DNA of 64,000 nt from an uncultured Veillonella sp. (GCF_934230905.1 NZ_CAKQFJ010000006.1:26701-90700); one strand, 5' to 3'. Counted from the stretch's first letter, positions 8,595 through 18,296 are shown. Numbers and translations are program-made. Notes: generated by a model from the sequence alone, not told the origin.

Positions 8595-9911
8595 TTACAG
8601 TTGTTCTTGTGCCTTTAATGCGTCAAGTTCTTCTAACGCACGATTGGCAATGAGAGCATTTTTTTCTTTTTTCTTCCGAATTCGTTGAGGCCATGATTCC
8701 ATAATGCCAAAGTTAACATTCATAGGCTGAAAATTAGATCCTTCGTACGAAGATATATAATGGCTTAATGACCCAATAGCCGTTGTCTTAGGGAAGTTAA
8801 TAAATGCTTTATCATCTAGGTAGCGTTTCACCTGTAATCCTACCATAAGCCCTGATGCGGCCGATTCAAGATACCCTTCTACACCAGTCATTTGACCAGC
8901 AAAAAATAGTCGATGATCAGACTTTAATTGGAAGGCATGATTGAGTAATTCTGGCGAATTTATATATGTATTGCGATGCATCACACCGTACCGTATAAAT
9001 TCCGCATTTTCAAGACCAGGAATTAAACCAAATACACGCTTTTGCTCCCCCCATTTTAAATGTGTTTGAAAACCTACGAGATTAAACATGGTCCCTTCTT
9101 TGTTTTCTTTACGCAGTTGAACAACTGCATAAGATTCTTCATTAGTGCGTTTATCTACTAACCCTACTGGTTTTAATGGACCATAGCGCAAAGTATCCTC
9201 ACCGCGAGATGCCATAATTTCTACAGGCATACAGCCCTCAAAATAGATTTCCTTTTCAAAATCCTTTGGCTGTACAGCCTCAGCATGAGTCAATTCATGC
9301 AAAAAGTGTTTATACTCATCTTCATTCATAGGGCAATTAAGATAGTCTGCATCACCTTTATCGTAGCGGGACGCAGCGAATACCTTATCATAGTTAAGAG
9401 ACTCCGACGTCACAATAGGAGCCGCTGCATCATAGAAATAAAATCCCGTATTACCTGTTAATTCTCTAATTGCAGAACCGAGTATTTCAGATGTTAATGG
9501 TCCAGAAGCAAAGATAACTGTTCCTTCTGTAGGGATTGATGTTACCTCTTCATGATGCACAGTAATATTAGGATGACTTTTAATTTTATCTGTTACCATA
9601 GCACTGAATAGATGCCGGTCAACTGCTAAGGCACCACCAGCAGGTACAGCCGTAGCATCCGCACACTCCATAATAAGAGAACCCAATCGACGCATCTCTT
9701 CTTTTAGTAATCCTACAGCATTTTCTATATTACCAGCACGCAAGGAATTACTACAAACCAATTCAGCAAATTGATCTGTTTGATGGGCAGGAGAACTCTT
9801 TACAGGGCGCATTTCATATAGATCAACAATAACACCTTGATTAGCAAGTTGCCATGCCGCTTCCGATCCAGCTAATCCAGCTCCAATAACAATAACTTTA
9901 TTTTCACTCAC
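8595..9911 (-). CDS. trmFO: Methylenetetrahydrofolate--tRNA-(uracil-5-)-methyltransferase TrmFO
   Basis: This 438-residue flavoprotein makes m5U54 in the T-loop of tRNA using methylene-THF. The FAD-binding G-A-G-L-A-G-S-E-A-A is at residues 11-20. The family block L-V-C-S-N-S-L-R lies near residue 52, and a second nucleotide-binding G-Q-M-T-G-V-E-G-Y is in the C-terminal third. It starts at a GTG (9911) after AGAGGAT and overlaps the end of topA by 8 bases, the conserved topA-trmFO arrangement in Firmicutes. Confidence 0.97.
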   Translation of the reverse strand: MSENKVIVIGAGLAGSEAAWQLANQGVIVDLYEMRPVKSSPAHQTDQFAELVCSNSLRAGNIENAVGLLKEEMRRLGSLIMECADATAVPAGGALAVDRHLFSAMVTDKIKSHPNITVHHEEVTSIPTEGTVIFASGPLTSEILGSAIRELTGNTGFYFYDAAAPIVTSESLNYDKVFAASRYDKGDADYLNCPMNEDEYKHFLHELTHAEAVQPKDFEKEIYFEGCMPVEIMASRGEDTLRYGPLKPVGLVDKRTNEESYAVVQLRKENKEGTMFNLVGFQTHLKWGEQKRVFGLIPGLENAEFIRYGVMHRNTYINSPELLNHAFQLKSDHRLFFAGQMTGVEGYLESAASGLMVGLQVKRYLDDKAFINFPKTTAIGSLSHYISSYEGSNFQPMNVNFGIMESWPQRIRKKKEKNALIANRALEELDALKAQEQL

Positions 9912-12222
9912 TCTTGGTATCCTCTTCTTTCTTCACTGAATCATCAGTTTTTTTCTTTCTCGTTTTCTTCGGCGGTCTAGTTGGACATGTTTCATTTGAG
10001 CAAAATTTTTTCGTCGTACCATTTTTATACGTTTTTTCAACGATAATACTGCCACATGTATTGCAGAACTCATGAGTTGGCTTATCCCATAACGTAAAAT
10101 CACATTGTGGATATCGATTACAACCATAGAACACACGGCCTCGTTTAGATTTTCGTTCTACAATTTCTCCTTCACCACATTTAGGGCAAACAACATCGGT
10201 ACCAACAGTAATAGGTTTCGTGTTCTTGCACTCTGGGAAGTTAGAGCAAGCTAAAAATTTACCATAACGACCAAATTTATAGACCATTGGATGCCCACAT
10301 AGTTCACAAGTTTCATCACTTTCCATAGAAGCAATTTGAATCTTGTCTACATCACTAGCATCGTCTAATTCTTGTTTGAATATATCATAGAAATTAGATA
10401 ATACTTTCACATACGTATCTTTACCATTAGCGATAGCATCCAATTCCTCTTCTAATTCAGCAGTAAATCCAGTATTAATGATTTTTTCGAAATAGTTTAC
10501 TAAAAAGTCCACCACTACAAAACCTAACTCTGTAGGGATAAATTGCTTATTATTCGTCTCTACATAGTTACGACTCACTATAGTATCTAAAATTGGCGCA
10601 TACGTACTTGGCCGTCCAATACCTAATTCTTCCAATGTTTTGATAAGACTGGCCTCAGAATACCTTGCTGGTGGTTGTGTGAAGTGTTGTTCTGGGTCAA
10701 TGAGCACAGTTTCCACTTCATCAGATTTCTTCAATGCCGGTAATTGTGGTGTATCTTCTTTTTTACTATCTTCGTAGACTGCACTAAATCCAGGGAATAA
10801 TACACGTGAACCAGTCGCCTTAAATGTATAGATACCATCAATATCAAGTTCAATGGTGGTAGACTCATTTTGTTGAGGGGCCATTTGACTAGCCATAAAA
10901 CGATTCCAAATCAAAGTATATAACTTTAGTTCGTCACGATTTACAAATGGTTCTACCATTTTAGGTGTCAATTCAAGAGATGTAGGGCGAATGGCTTCAT
11001 GTGCATCTTGAGCAGATTCTTTTTTGCCATATACATTAGGCTTGGATGGACAATAGTCATCACCATAAGTTCTCTTAATATAATTACGAGCCTGTTCCTG
11101 CATATCCTTAGAGATACGTGTAGAATCAGTACGCATATAAGTGATTAAACCTACATGTCCATATGAACCAATCTCTAAACCTTCATACAAATGTTGGGCA
11201 ATCATCATGGTTCGTTTAGCTCCAAAATTGAGTTTACGAACACCATCTTGTTGCAATGTAGATGTAGTAAAAGGAGGTGCTGGTTTCCGGCTTCGTTTAC
11301 TTTTCTTAACCGATGTAACTGTAGCTGTATGATCTGCAATAGACTTCTGAATAGCTAATGCATCAGCTTCACAATGAATATCCAGTTTATCACCATTGAT
11401 ATGAGTCAGTTCAGCGATAAACTTTTCATTTGATTTAGTTTTAAATTGTCCTTCAATTGACCAATATTCTTGAGGAACAAAGGCTTGTATTTCACGTTCT
11501 CGTTCACAGATAAGACGCACAGCTACCGATTGAACACGACCAGCGCTTAAACCTTTACATACCTTCTTCCATAATAATGGGCTTAATTTATACCCTACAA
11601 TACGGTCTAACACACGGCGAGCTTGTTGTGCGTCGACCATATTCATATCTACAGTACGTGGGTGTTCTAAAGCCTCTGCAACAGCGGTTTTCGTGATTTC
11701 ATTAAATGTAATCCGACAGTTAGTCTTAGTATCTACATTGAGGATATAGGCTAAATGCCAAGAAATAGCTTCTCCTTCGCGGTCCGGGTCAGTTGCGAGC
11801 AACACAGCGCTACTTTCATCAGCATGAGCTACCAACTCATCAATCACCTTTTTACGTGCTACAAGATTGCTATATCGTGGGGTAAATTCATGATCAATAT
11901 CGATACCCATTTGAGACTTTGGCAAATCCCGAAGATGCCCCATACTTGCTTTTACAATATAATTAGGCCCTAAAAATTTTTCTATTGTTTTAGATTTAGC
12001 CGGTGATTCCACTATAACAAGTACTTTACCATCAGGATTATATACCCGCGGTTGCCTTTGTTCTGGCGGCATCGATGTAGCCATGATAGATTTATCATGT
12101 ACAATACCAACTGGGGTTAATGCCTCTTTAGGCCCTTTTTTCTTAGCCGTAGCCTTTTTCTTTTTTGTTTCTTCTTTTGAATCTTTGGGTTCCCCAATAA
12201 CGATAGATCGTTTAATGGACAA
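9904..12222 (-). CDS. topA: DNA topoisomerase I (type IA)
   Basis: This protein of about 772 residues relaxes negative supercoils. It has a Toprim domain (L-V-I-V-E-S-P-A-K-S, about residues 68-77; D-P-D-R-E-G-E) and catalytic Tyr362 in Y-M-R-T-D-S-T-R. Three C-terminal four-Cys zinc ribbons lie between about 635 and 750, and the C-terminus is Lys-rich. A Lys-rich N-terminal extension of about 60 residues precedes the Toprim domain. The start is uncertain: a TTG at 12222 sits 8 bases after GGGAG, whereas a GTG at 12231 overlaps that ribosome site. It overlaps the end of dprA by about 11 bases. Confidence 0.95.
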   Translation of the reverse strand: MSIKRSIVIGEPKDSKEETKKKKATAKKKGPKEALTPVGIVHDKSIMATSMPPEQRQPRVYNPDGKVLVIVESPAKSKTIEKFLGPNYIVKASMGHLRDLPKSQMGIDIDHEFTPRYSNLVARKKVIDELVAHADESSAVLLATDPDREGEAISWHLAYILNVDTKTNCRITFNEITKTAVAEALEHPRTVDMNMVDAQQARRVLDRIVGYKLSPLLWKKVCKGLSAGRVQSVAVRLICEREREIQAFVPQEYWSIEGQFKTKSNEKFIAELTHINGDKLDIHCEADALAIQKSIADHTATVTSVKKSKRSRKPAPPFTTSTLQQDGVRKLNFGAKRTMMIAQHLYEGLEIGSYGHVGLITYMRTDSTRISKDMQEQARNYIKRTYGDDYCPSKPNVYGKKESAQDAHEAIRPTSLELTPKMVEPFVNRDELKLYTLIWNRFMASQMAPQQNESTTIELDIDGIYTFKATGSRVLFPGFSAVYEDSKKEDTPQLPALKKSDEVETVLIDPEQHFTQPPARYSEASLIKTLEELGIGRPSTYAPILDTIVSRNYVETNNKQFIPTELGFVVVDFLVNYFEKIINTGFTAELEEELDAIANGKDTYVKVLSNFYDIFKQELDDASDVDKIQIASMESDETCELCGHPMVYKFGRYGKFLACSNFPECKNTKPITVGTDVVCPKCGEGEIVERKSKRGRVFYGCNRYPQCDFTLWDKPTHEFCNTCGSIIVEKTYKNGTTKKFCSNETCPTRPPKKTRKKKTDDSVKKEEDTKSE

Positions 12223-13351
12223 GTATATCACTCCCGATTATATTAATATAGCCCTTAGAATGAACCTTTTCAATCATACGTTTCATTTCTAAGTCTAATA
12301 GAATGCTTTGTAGTCGTTGTAATGGAATATGTGTATATTTGATTAAATCCGCTACACTAATACAATGATCTGTAGGAATATGATTCAATACCACCTTCCA
12401 TTCCATATTAAAGCTTAACATATCGGACCCTTGCGTATCAACTACACGAGGTGTTAGGTCATAATCATCAATCAAATCTTGTGCTTTAGTCAATACATTG
12501 GCACCTTGACGTATAAGCCAATGATTTCCTTCCGCGACATTACTCAAAATACTTCCAGGGACAACATAAATTTCTCTGCCCTCATTGGCGGCCATATCTG
12601 CCGTTATTAAAGATCCACTACTAGCTTTCGCTTCTATCACGATAATAACTGATGAAAGACCACTAATGATACGGTTTCTTGCAGGAAAATGTACGCTTGA
12701 AGGTGGTGTACCCGGCGGATACTCTGATAACAACAAACCATTATTTGCAAGTACTCTATCAAATAGCCTTTTATTTTCCGGAGGATATACAATATCTAAC
12801 CCACAGCCCATGACAACAATTACTTGCCCTTTACCAGCTAAAGTACCTTCGTGGCTGTGACTATCAATACCTCTTGCGCCTCCACTGACTATTGCCACAT
12901 TATAAGCCGCTAATTCTTTACCTAAACGCAATGCTACATTACGTCCATAATCTGAACATTTACGAGCCCCTACCATGGCAATTTTCATTGTCTCGTCCTC
13001 TAATAGAGATATATTACCTCGTACAAATATAACCGCTGGAGGATTATATATTTCTTGCAATCGTCCTGGGAATAAAACATCAAGGTATGTAATATATTGT
13101 ATATGACAATTTTGAAGAGCTTTATAAAGATTTTGTAACCGCTCATTTGTTGCTTCTTTTTCAATCTGCTTATATTTAGTAGAAGGAATTCCCAGTATAG
13201 ATTTTAAATTTTTTCGTGTTTGTAATGCACACCAAGCCTCATAGGGACCTCCAAAATTATCTACTAAATCACGTATAGTAGCTGCGCCTAGTGAGGTAAT
13301 ACTTTGCATAGCCGCTATATAAAAATTACTTTCATACTGTTGCTCCATCAT
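12212..13351 (-). CDS. dprA: DNA-processing protein DprA (Smf)
   Basis: This 379-residue protein loads RecA on incoming single-stranded DNA during transformation. It has an N-terminal helical domain, then the Rossmann-like DprA core (about residues 105-295) with G-A-R-K-C-S-D-Y-G and G-G-A-R-G-I-D-S-H-S-H. A C-terminal winged-helix-like domain (about 315-375) follows. Two adjacent ATGs start the frame (13351 and 13348); the second is better spaced from AGGAG. It overlaps comM upstream by 20 bases and topA downstream, forming the common comM-dprA-topA block. Confidence 0.96.
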   Translation of the reverse strand: MMEQQYESNFYIAAMQSITSLGAATIRDLVDNFGGPYEAWCALQTRKNLKSILGIPSTKYKQIEKEATNERLQNLYKALQNCHIQYITYLDVLFPGRLQEIYNPPAVIFVRGNISLLEDETMKIAMVGARKCSDYGRNVALRLGKELAAYNVAIVSGGARGIDSHSHEGTLAGKGQVIVVMGCGLDIVYPPENKRLFDRVLANNGLLLSEYPPGTPPSSVHFPARNRIISGLSSVIIVIEAKASSGSLITADMAANEGREIYVVPGSILSNVAEGNHWLIRQGANVLTKAQDLIDDYDLTPRVVDTQGSDMLSFNMEWKVVLNHIPTDHCISVADLIKYTHIPLQRLQSILLDLEMKRMIEKVHSKGYINIIGSDILVH

Positions 13352-14903
13352 AATCTCCTATTCTCGACATATGAAATGGCGTATATCGATATAACATAGC
13401 TTCTGAAATATGTTCTTTTTCTACATAAAATGAACCCTCCATATCTGCTATGGTTCTACTAACCTTAAGCAATCTATCAAAGGTACGGCCTGTAAAATAA
13501 AATCTTTCATATACATCACTCAGTAAACTCCAACATTCATCACGTATATTACAAAGCTCACGAATAGCACGATGTGGCATAGCTCCATTTGTTTTAAATG
13601 AACATTCTTTAAAACGTTCTAATTGCACAGTGCGCCCCAATTCAACTAATACTTTCATATCAGCACTACTTAAAGACTCCGAATGTATGTATAACATATC
13701 ATCAAAACTAGGCCGCTCCACAGAAATGAATAAATCAATACGATCTAATATGGGGCCAGATATTTTATTCTGGTATTTCATTAATTCTGTCGATGAGCAC
13801 ACACACTCTTTATTCATATCACCATAATAACCACATGGACATGGATTAGCAGCCAATACACATATAAAATTAGCAGGATACTCGTAACTATTTTGCAATC
13901 GATTTACAGTTATCATATGAGATTCTAAAGGTTGTCTTAAGGCATCCAGTACGAAACGTGGAAATTCAGGGGCTTCATCCATGAATAGTACACCATTGTG
14001 AGCTAATGTAATTTCTCCAGGTTTTGCATTACTTCCACCACCAATTATGCTAGATAAAGTAGCCGTATGATGCGGACATCTAACAGGTCGTTGATGAATA
14101 AGCGTATTTTTCTCTAATAGACCAGCTACATCATGAATACGTGTCGTCTCAAGCTGTTCTTCCCAACTCATGTCAGGCAAAATAGTAGGTAATCGCTCTG
14201 CTAACATAGTTTTACCTGCTCCCGGAGAACCTGTCATCATTACATGATGGACACCAGTTGCAGCTATAATCATAGCTCTCTTAGCTAATTCTTGACCTTG
14301 TACATCTTTATAATCCATACTAGGATATATTTGATTATCTTTTTGACATTCATTTGTAGAATTAGTACCTTCTTCAGGCTGTATCACTGTTCTAACAATT
14401 TCCGTTAACGTTTTAGCTCCATGAGATGTAATATTTCTCATATGATGAAGTAACGATGTATTATCTAAACTAGTAAAAATAGTTTGAATCTTTTCATCAC
14501 AAGCTTTTATTGCCATACTAAGAATGCCTTGCGTTTTTTTTAGATTACCATCTAAAGATAATTCACCTATAAATAAAGATGATTGTAATACTGTGGCTAG
14601 TTTTGCTTTTCGTAACTTGATTTGACCAGATGCGGCTAAGACACCTATTGCTATGGGTAAATCTAAACCAGAGCTACTTTTTCGTACCTCTGCAGGCCCC
14701 AAATTAACAACAATACGTCGCATAGGAAAATCGAAACCGCTATTTTTTATAGCCGCTCGTACACGCTCACGAGATTCTTTAACCGCTTGATTTGGCAATC
14801 CAACAATATCAAAAACAGGTAATCCCTGTGAGATATCTACTTCTACAGTTACTACGACGCCATCTAAACCATCTATAGTAGCACCAAACACTTTTGCATA
14901 CAT
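13332..14903 (-). CDS. comM: YifB/ComM family Mg-chelatase-like AAA+ ATPase
   Basis: This 523-residue protein has an N-terminal Lon-like domain (about 1-180, with G-L-P and L-D-L-P-I-A motifs). An AAA+ Mg-chelatase core carries Walker A G-S-P-G-A-G-K-T and Walker B L-F-M-D-E-A-P-E-F, and a C-terminal Mg_chelatase_C region follows. ComM is a hexameric helicase that promotes branch migration of transforming DNA in Gram-negative species. The start at 14903 follows AGGAGG at 7 bases; an upstream in-frame ATG at 14927 lacks a ribosome site. It is immediately followed by dprA. Confidence 0.95.
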   Translation of the reverse strand: MYAKVFGATIDGLDGVVVTVEVDISQGLPVFDIVGLPNQAVKESRERVRAAIKNSGFDFPMRRIVVNLGPAEVRKSSSGLDLPIAIGVLAASGQIKLRKAKLATVLQSSLFIGELSLDGNLKKTQGILSMAIKACDEKIQTIFTSLDNTSLLHHMRNITSHGAKTLTEIVRTVIQPEEGTNSTNECQKDNQIYPSMDYKDVQGQELAKRAMIIAATGVHHVMMTGSPGAGKTMLAERLPTILPDMSWEEQLETTRIHDVAGLLEKNTLIHQRPVRCPHHTATLSSIIGGGSNAKPGEITLAHNGVLFMDEAPEFPRFVLDALRQPLESHMITVNRLQNSYEYPANFICVLAANPCPCGYYGDMNKECVCSSTELMKYQNKISGPILDRIDLFISVERPSFDDMLYIHSESLSSADMKVLVELGRTVQLERFKECSFKTNGAMPHRAIRELCNIRDECWSLLSDVYERFYFTGRTFDRLLKVSRTIADMEGSFYVEKEHISEAMLYRYTPFHMSRIGDYDGATV

Positions 14904-14914
14904 AATCGTGCCTC

Positions 14915-15316
14915 CTACATAAAGCATTGGGGCATATAGTGTATTGTAGCTTTAAGATCTTCATGCACATATACCTCCACTACATCAAAAGACAATTCTC
15001 TCCATTTACGATTCTGGGAACGTAAATCACGAATAAAATACATAGCAGCTTGTTTAATATGCTTTTGTTTACGTTTTGATACAGCTTCACGAGGTAATCC
15101 ATGGGTGATACCACGACGTGCCTTTATTTCAATAAAATGATAGGTCAGCCCATGTTTGGCAATAATATCTATTTCACCTACCTTTGTTTTATAATTAGTG
15201 GTAATAATCTTTAAACCTTGTTGCTCAATGTAATGGCGAGCAATATTTTCTCCCCAATCTCCTAAGGCTTTTGCATCTAATAGATTACACGGATGTGTTT
15301 GATTACTTGTATTCAT
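14915..15316 (-). CDS. yraN: YraN family (UPF0102) nuclease-fold protein
   Basis: This 133-residue protein has the endonuclease-like core. G-E-x-I-A-R-H-Y-I is near residue 19, followed by V-G-E-I-D-I-I-A-K and F-I-E-I-K-A-R (about 46-71), the D...E-x-K pattern of restriction-endonuclease folds. Biochemical function is not settled. It is the first gene of the comM-dprA-topA-trmFO block, with 11 bases before the comM start, and follows AGGAGG. Confidence 0.93.
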   Translation of the reverse strand: MNTSNQTHPCNLLDAKALGDWGENIARHYIEQQGLKIITTNYKTKVGEIDIIAKHGLTYHFIEIKARRGITHGLPREAVSKRKQKHIKQAAMYFIRDLRSQNRKWRELSFDVVEVYVHEDLKATIHYMPQCFM

Positions 15317-15395
15317 AGTGACCTCCTTATGTATATAGATACTTTCGAATACTTATATATACAACATAAGACGGTCACACCTTTACTGTAAATAG

Positions 15396-15443
15396 AAAAG
15401 AGGTTCCTAATAGTCACCTAGGTGACCAATAGGAACCTCTTTT
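15396..15443 (-). terminator. Rho-independent terminator after rnhB
   Basis: The arms AAAAGAGGTTCCTA and TAGGAACCTCTTTT enclose a second nested palindrome (GTCACCTAGGTGAC). It separates the rbgA-rnhB unit from yraN. Confidence 0.88.
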
Positions 15444-15488
15444 CCTTTAATTTTTCATCTTTATTTCACAGTATAAAAACCCATGTAT

Positions 15489-16289
15489 TTACTTGTCTTC
15501 TCGATGCCATCCAACAATTGACTTAACGGGTTCAAAACTCTTTCTGTGCAAAGGTGTAACACCTTGCTGCTCAACAGCCTCTTTGTGGAGTTCTGTATAA
15601 TATCCCTTATGTATGCCAAAACCATAACCAGGATATTCTTCATCCAGGCTTTTCATATATCGATCCCGTGTAACTTTCGCAATAATAGATGCCGCTGCAA
15701 TATTAGCACTTTTACTATCACCTTTGATAATAGATTCAACAGGTATCGTTAAATCAGGTAATTTCATGGCATCAACTACAACCGCCTCTGCAGGTACATC
15801 CAGAGTGCGAATAGCCTCATACATCGCTTGTCGTGTAGCCTCATAAATATTAAGCTCATCGATTTTTTCCGGACCATAGGAGATACAGCTGACCGCTACT
15901 GCTTCATCCATGATGATATCATACAATGCTTCACGTTTCTCTTCAGTTAACTTTTTAGAATCATTAAGGCCTGGAATTAATGTCATAGGCGGTAAAATAA
16001 CGGCAGCCACCGTAACTGGACCTGCAATAGGACCTCGCCCTACCTCATCGACACCAGCCACATGATATAGCCCTTCATCGTAGAATATACCTTCATAATC
16101 GTACATGCTCATCAAGCGTTGTTGTTCTTTTAGCTCTTTTTCTTGACGTTTAATATAAGAAGCCGCTAATTTCTGAACGGAACTACGAGTATCATCTTGT
16201 GCTAATGGTAGAATTTCCAAAGCTTGTTCTGTTTCAAAAAGTGCCTTAATATCGGCTACCTTTAACTTAGTGAATGTTTCCTTATCCAT
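15489..16289 (-). CDS. rnhB: Ribonuclease HII
   Basis: This 266-residue enzyme removes ribonucleotides and RNA primers from RNA-DNA hybrids. The acidic active-site motifs are visible: G-V-D-E-V-G-R-G, G-L-N-D-S-K-K-L-T, V-V-V-D-A-M, and the C-terminal D-S-K-S-A-N-I-A-A-A-S-I-I-A-K. An extra N-terminal domain of about 70 residues precedes the core, as in Bacillus RnhB. The start at 16289 (M-D-K-E-T) follows GTGAGG and overlaps the end of rbgA by 8 bases; earlier ATGs lie inside rbgA. Confidence 0.96.
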   Translation of the reverse strand: MDKETFTKLKVADIKALFETEQALEILPLAQDDTRSSVQKLAASYIKRQEKELKEQQRLMSMYDYEGIFYDEGLYHVAGVDEVGRGPIAGPVTVAAVILPPMTLIPGLNDSKKLTEEKREALYDIIMDEAVAVSCISYGPEKIDELNIYEATRQAMYEAIRTLDVPAEAVVVDAMKLPDLTIPVESIIKGDSKSANIAAASIIAKVTRDRYMKSLDEEYPGYGFGIHKGYYTELHKEAVEQQGVTPLHRKSFEPVKSIVGWHREDK

Positions 16290-17187
16290 TATGTGCATCC
16301 TCACCATCTTCAGGATAATAAGGCTCTTCATTAACTTGGTCTAGCGTAATTGTACCAAGCTTTGTATTGCGATAGTCTTGCAAAATAATGCGACGTGCCT
16401 TATCAAGATCGACAACACCACCGCTGACAAGACAGCCACGACGACGACCAATGCTTTCAAGAATTGTATCCACATCGGCCATCTCTTCTTCTTTTAATTT
16501 GTAGCGTTCAATCAAGATATTAGGTGTATTCGTCAATAGATGGTTTAACAATTGCTTAATTACGTGCTCTAAATCATATACATCATCAGAAATGGCACCT
16601 GTCATAGCAAGACGTGCAGCAGCCCGTTGGTCCTCTAATTTAGGCCATAATACGCCTGGCGTATCAAGCAATTCCATATTCTTACCAATTTTAACCCATT
16701 GCTGACCACGGGTGTGACCTGCCTTGTTAGCCGTACGGGTTGCTGCAGAACCAGCCAATGAATTAATCAATGTAGATTTCCCTACATTAGGAATACCTAA
16801 GATGATGGTACGTATGGATCGGCTACGAATCCCCTTTGCTACCCAACGGTCAATGATAGGTTTGCTGAGACGTTCTACGGTAGATACTAATTTTTTATTA
16901 CCCTTCCCAGATTTGGAATCGATGGCTAATACGGTAATCCCTTGTTGCGTAAAGAATTCAGTCCATTCCTTCGTTGCTTTTGAATCTGCTAAATCAACCT
17001 TATTTAACAATACAATATGCGGTTTTTGACCAACTAACTCAAGGATAACCGGATTCGCACTCGAACGGGGAATACGTGCATCTAATAACTCGATAACAAC
17101 GTCTACCTTTTTGATATACTCCGTTATCATGCGCGTAGCTTTCGCCATATGCCCAGGGAACCAATGTACAATAGGTGAATCTGCCAT
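16282..17187 (-). CDS. rbgA: Ribosome biogenesis GTPase RbgA (YlqF)
   Basis: This 301-residue circularly permuted GTPase acts in late 50S subunit assembly. The order of G motifs is permuted: G4 N-K-V-D (about residue 62) precedes G1 G-I-P-N-V-G-K-S-T (about 130) and G3 D-T-P-G. The N-terminal W-F-P-G-H-M-A-K-A signature is intact. The start at 17187 follows AAAGGA. The order rplS-rbgA-rnhB is conserved in Firmicutes. A rplS terminator separates the first from the last two. Confidence 0.96.
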   Translation of the reverse strand: MADSPIVHWFPGHMAKATRMITEYIKKVDVVIELLDARIPRSSANPVILELVGQKPHIVLLNKVDLADSKATKEWTEFFTQQGITVLAIDSKSGKGNKKLVSTVERLSKPIIDRWVAKGIRSRSIRTIILGIPNVGKSTLINSLAGSAATRTANKAGHTRGQQWVKIGKNMELLDTPGVLWPKLEDQRAAARLAMTGAISDDVYDLEHVIKQLLNHLLTNTPNILIERYKLKEEEMADVDTILESIGRRRGCLVSGGVVDLDKARRIILQDYRNTKLGTITLDQVNEEPYYPEDGEDAHNG

Positions 17188-17287
17188 ATAATATCCTTTC
17201 CACATACGTTCTATCCTTTCAGATAGCAATGTATGTATCTATATTTCATTCGATTATTTATTTGCCTATCTATATTGTAACAAAAAT

Positions 17288-17312
17288 AAAAGGCTGCCAA
17301 CGGCAGCCTTTT
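17288..17312 (-). terminator. Rho-independent terminator after rplS
   Basis: The arms AAAAGGCTGCC and GGCAGCCTTTT flank a 3-base loop, 8 bases past the rplS stop; the minus-strand tail is T-rich (TTATTTTTG). Confidence 0.9.
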
Positions 17313-17319
17313 ATGAACA

Positions 17320-17661
17320 TTAGCGTTTTTCGCGAATACGAGCAGCTTTACCTGTAAGGTTACGTAAGTAGTACAATTTAGCACGACGAACAACACCATG
17401 ACGCATAACTTCAATTTTAGCTAAGCGTGGGCTGTGAAGTGGGAATGTACGTTCTACACCTACACCAGATGCAATACGACGAACTGTGAAAGTTTCACGT
17501 ACGCCACCGTTTTGACGTTTAATTACCAAGCCTTCGAATACTTGGATACGTTCACGGCTACCTTCCACTACTTTTACGTGTACACGTACTGTGTCACCAG
17601 CGCGGAATGTAGGGATGTCTGTACGAAGTTGTTCTTGTTCGAGTACGTTAATAATGTTCAT
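17320..17661 (-). CDS. rplS: 50S ribosomal protein L19
   Basis: This 113-residue protein sits at the 30S-50S interface. The sequence is canonical: R-x-G-D-T-V-R-V near residue 22, F-E-G-L-V-I-K-R, and the C-terminal V-R-R-A-K-L-Y-Y-L-R. The start at 17661 follows GGAGG; an in-frame ATG at 17688 overlaps the probable leader structure. It is a single-gene unit with a leader and a terminator. Confidence 0.98.
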   Translation of the reverse strand: MNIINVLEQEQLRTDIPTFRAGDTVRVHVKVVEGSRERIQVFEGLVIKRQNGGVRETFTVRRIASGVGVERTFPLHSPRLAKIEVMRHGVVRRAKLYYLRNLTGKAARIREKR

Positions 17662-17675
17662 TGTTTCCTCCTGTT

Positions 17676-17720
17676 TGCAGACATTCAATACCTACACCTT
17701 ATAGGCAGCGGACTGTCTCA
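17676..17720 (-). promoter_or_regulatory. Probable L19 leader (rplS autoregulatory RNA)
   Basis: In the sense of rplS, a GACA...TGTC closing stem brackets TCCGCTGCC and a short inner hairpin, and TGTCTGC then runs into the ribosome site. The TCCGCTGCC block and its position just ahead of rplS resemble the L19 leader family of Firmicutes, in which L19 is thought to repress its own mRNA. This was recognised by eye, without a covariance model. Confidence 0.5.
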
Positions 17721-17831
17721 AATTAACAGTAATATATTATCATAAGTCAATGTACAATGCAAGAACTTAAACACTATGTTTATATAGATTTATATATTTA
17801 ATGTACTGTAACTCTATACACAAAATATGTC

Positions 17832-18203
17832 TTAATCAATGCGACAAATTAAATCATAAAGATCTTGTCTATCTTCAACAGATAAATGTCTAAAACGATG
17901 AGCCAATTGCTTATCTCTATTCTCCACTAATTTCTGTGCCTCAGCTTTTCCAATATCAGTTAATGTCACAACGGTGGTCCGCTTATCCATTGTATCTATA
18001 GTTTTTTTTACAAATCCCAAATGTATAAGTACATCAAGCTGTTCCGATACAGTAGCAGGTCGAATCTGTAAACTATCCACTAATACACGTTGACTCGTTC
18101 CCGTACCAATCGTATATAATTCCATAAGTAATCTATATCGTGAACCTTCACGTTTAGCCGTCACATTACGGATGGCATTAAACAATTCAACATCTGTAAT
18201 CAT
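17832..18203 (-). CDS. MarR family winged-helix transcriptional regulator
   Basis: This 123-residue protein is a little short for MarR (about 140). The winged-helix core is readable: the recognition helix region I-R-P-A-T-V-S-E-Q-L-D-V-L (about 46-58) and the wing D-K-R-T-T-V-V-T-L-T-D-I-G (about 75-87), followed by the dimerisation helix. It stands alone between rplS and glyS, with a strong ribosome site (AAGGAG). No ligand or target can be read; autoregulation is typical for the family. Confidence 0.8.
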   Translation of the reverse strand: MITDVELFNAIRNVTAKREGSRYRLLMELYTIGTGTSQRVLVDSLQIRPATVSEQLDVLIHLGFVKKTIDTMDKRTTVVTLTDIGKAEAQKLVENRDKQLAHRFRHLSVEDRQDLYDLICRID

Positions 18204-18272
18204 AATGACATCTCCTTACAACTTTGTATACTTTTATGTATTCGACATGGATGTCAAAAATCCTGCATAAAG

Positions 18273-18296
18273 AAAAGGCAACCGTAGTTGCCCTTC
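18273..18296 (-). terminator. Rho-independent terminator after glyS
   Basis: GGCAAC and GTTGCC arms with a short loop are followed on the minus strand by TTTTCTTT. It lies about 55 bases past the glyS stop. Confidence 0.8.
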
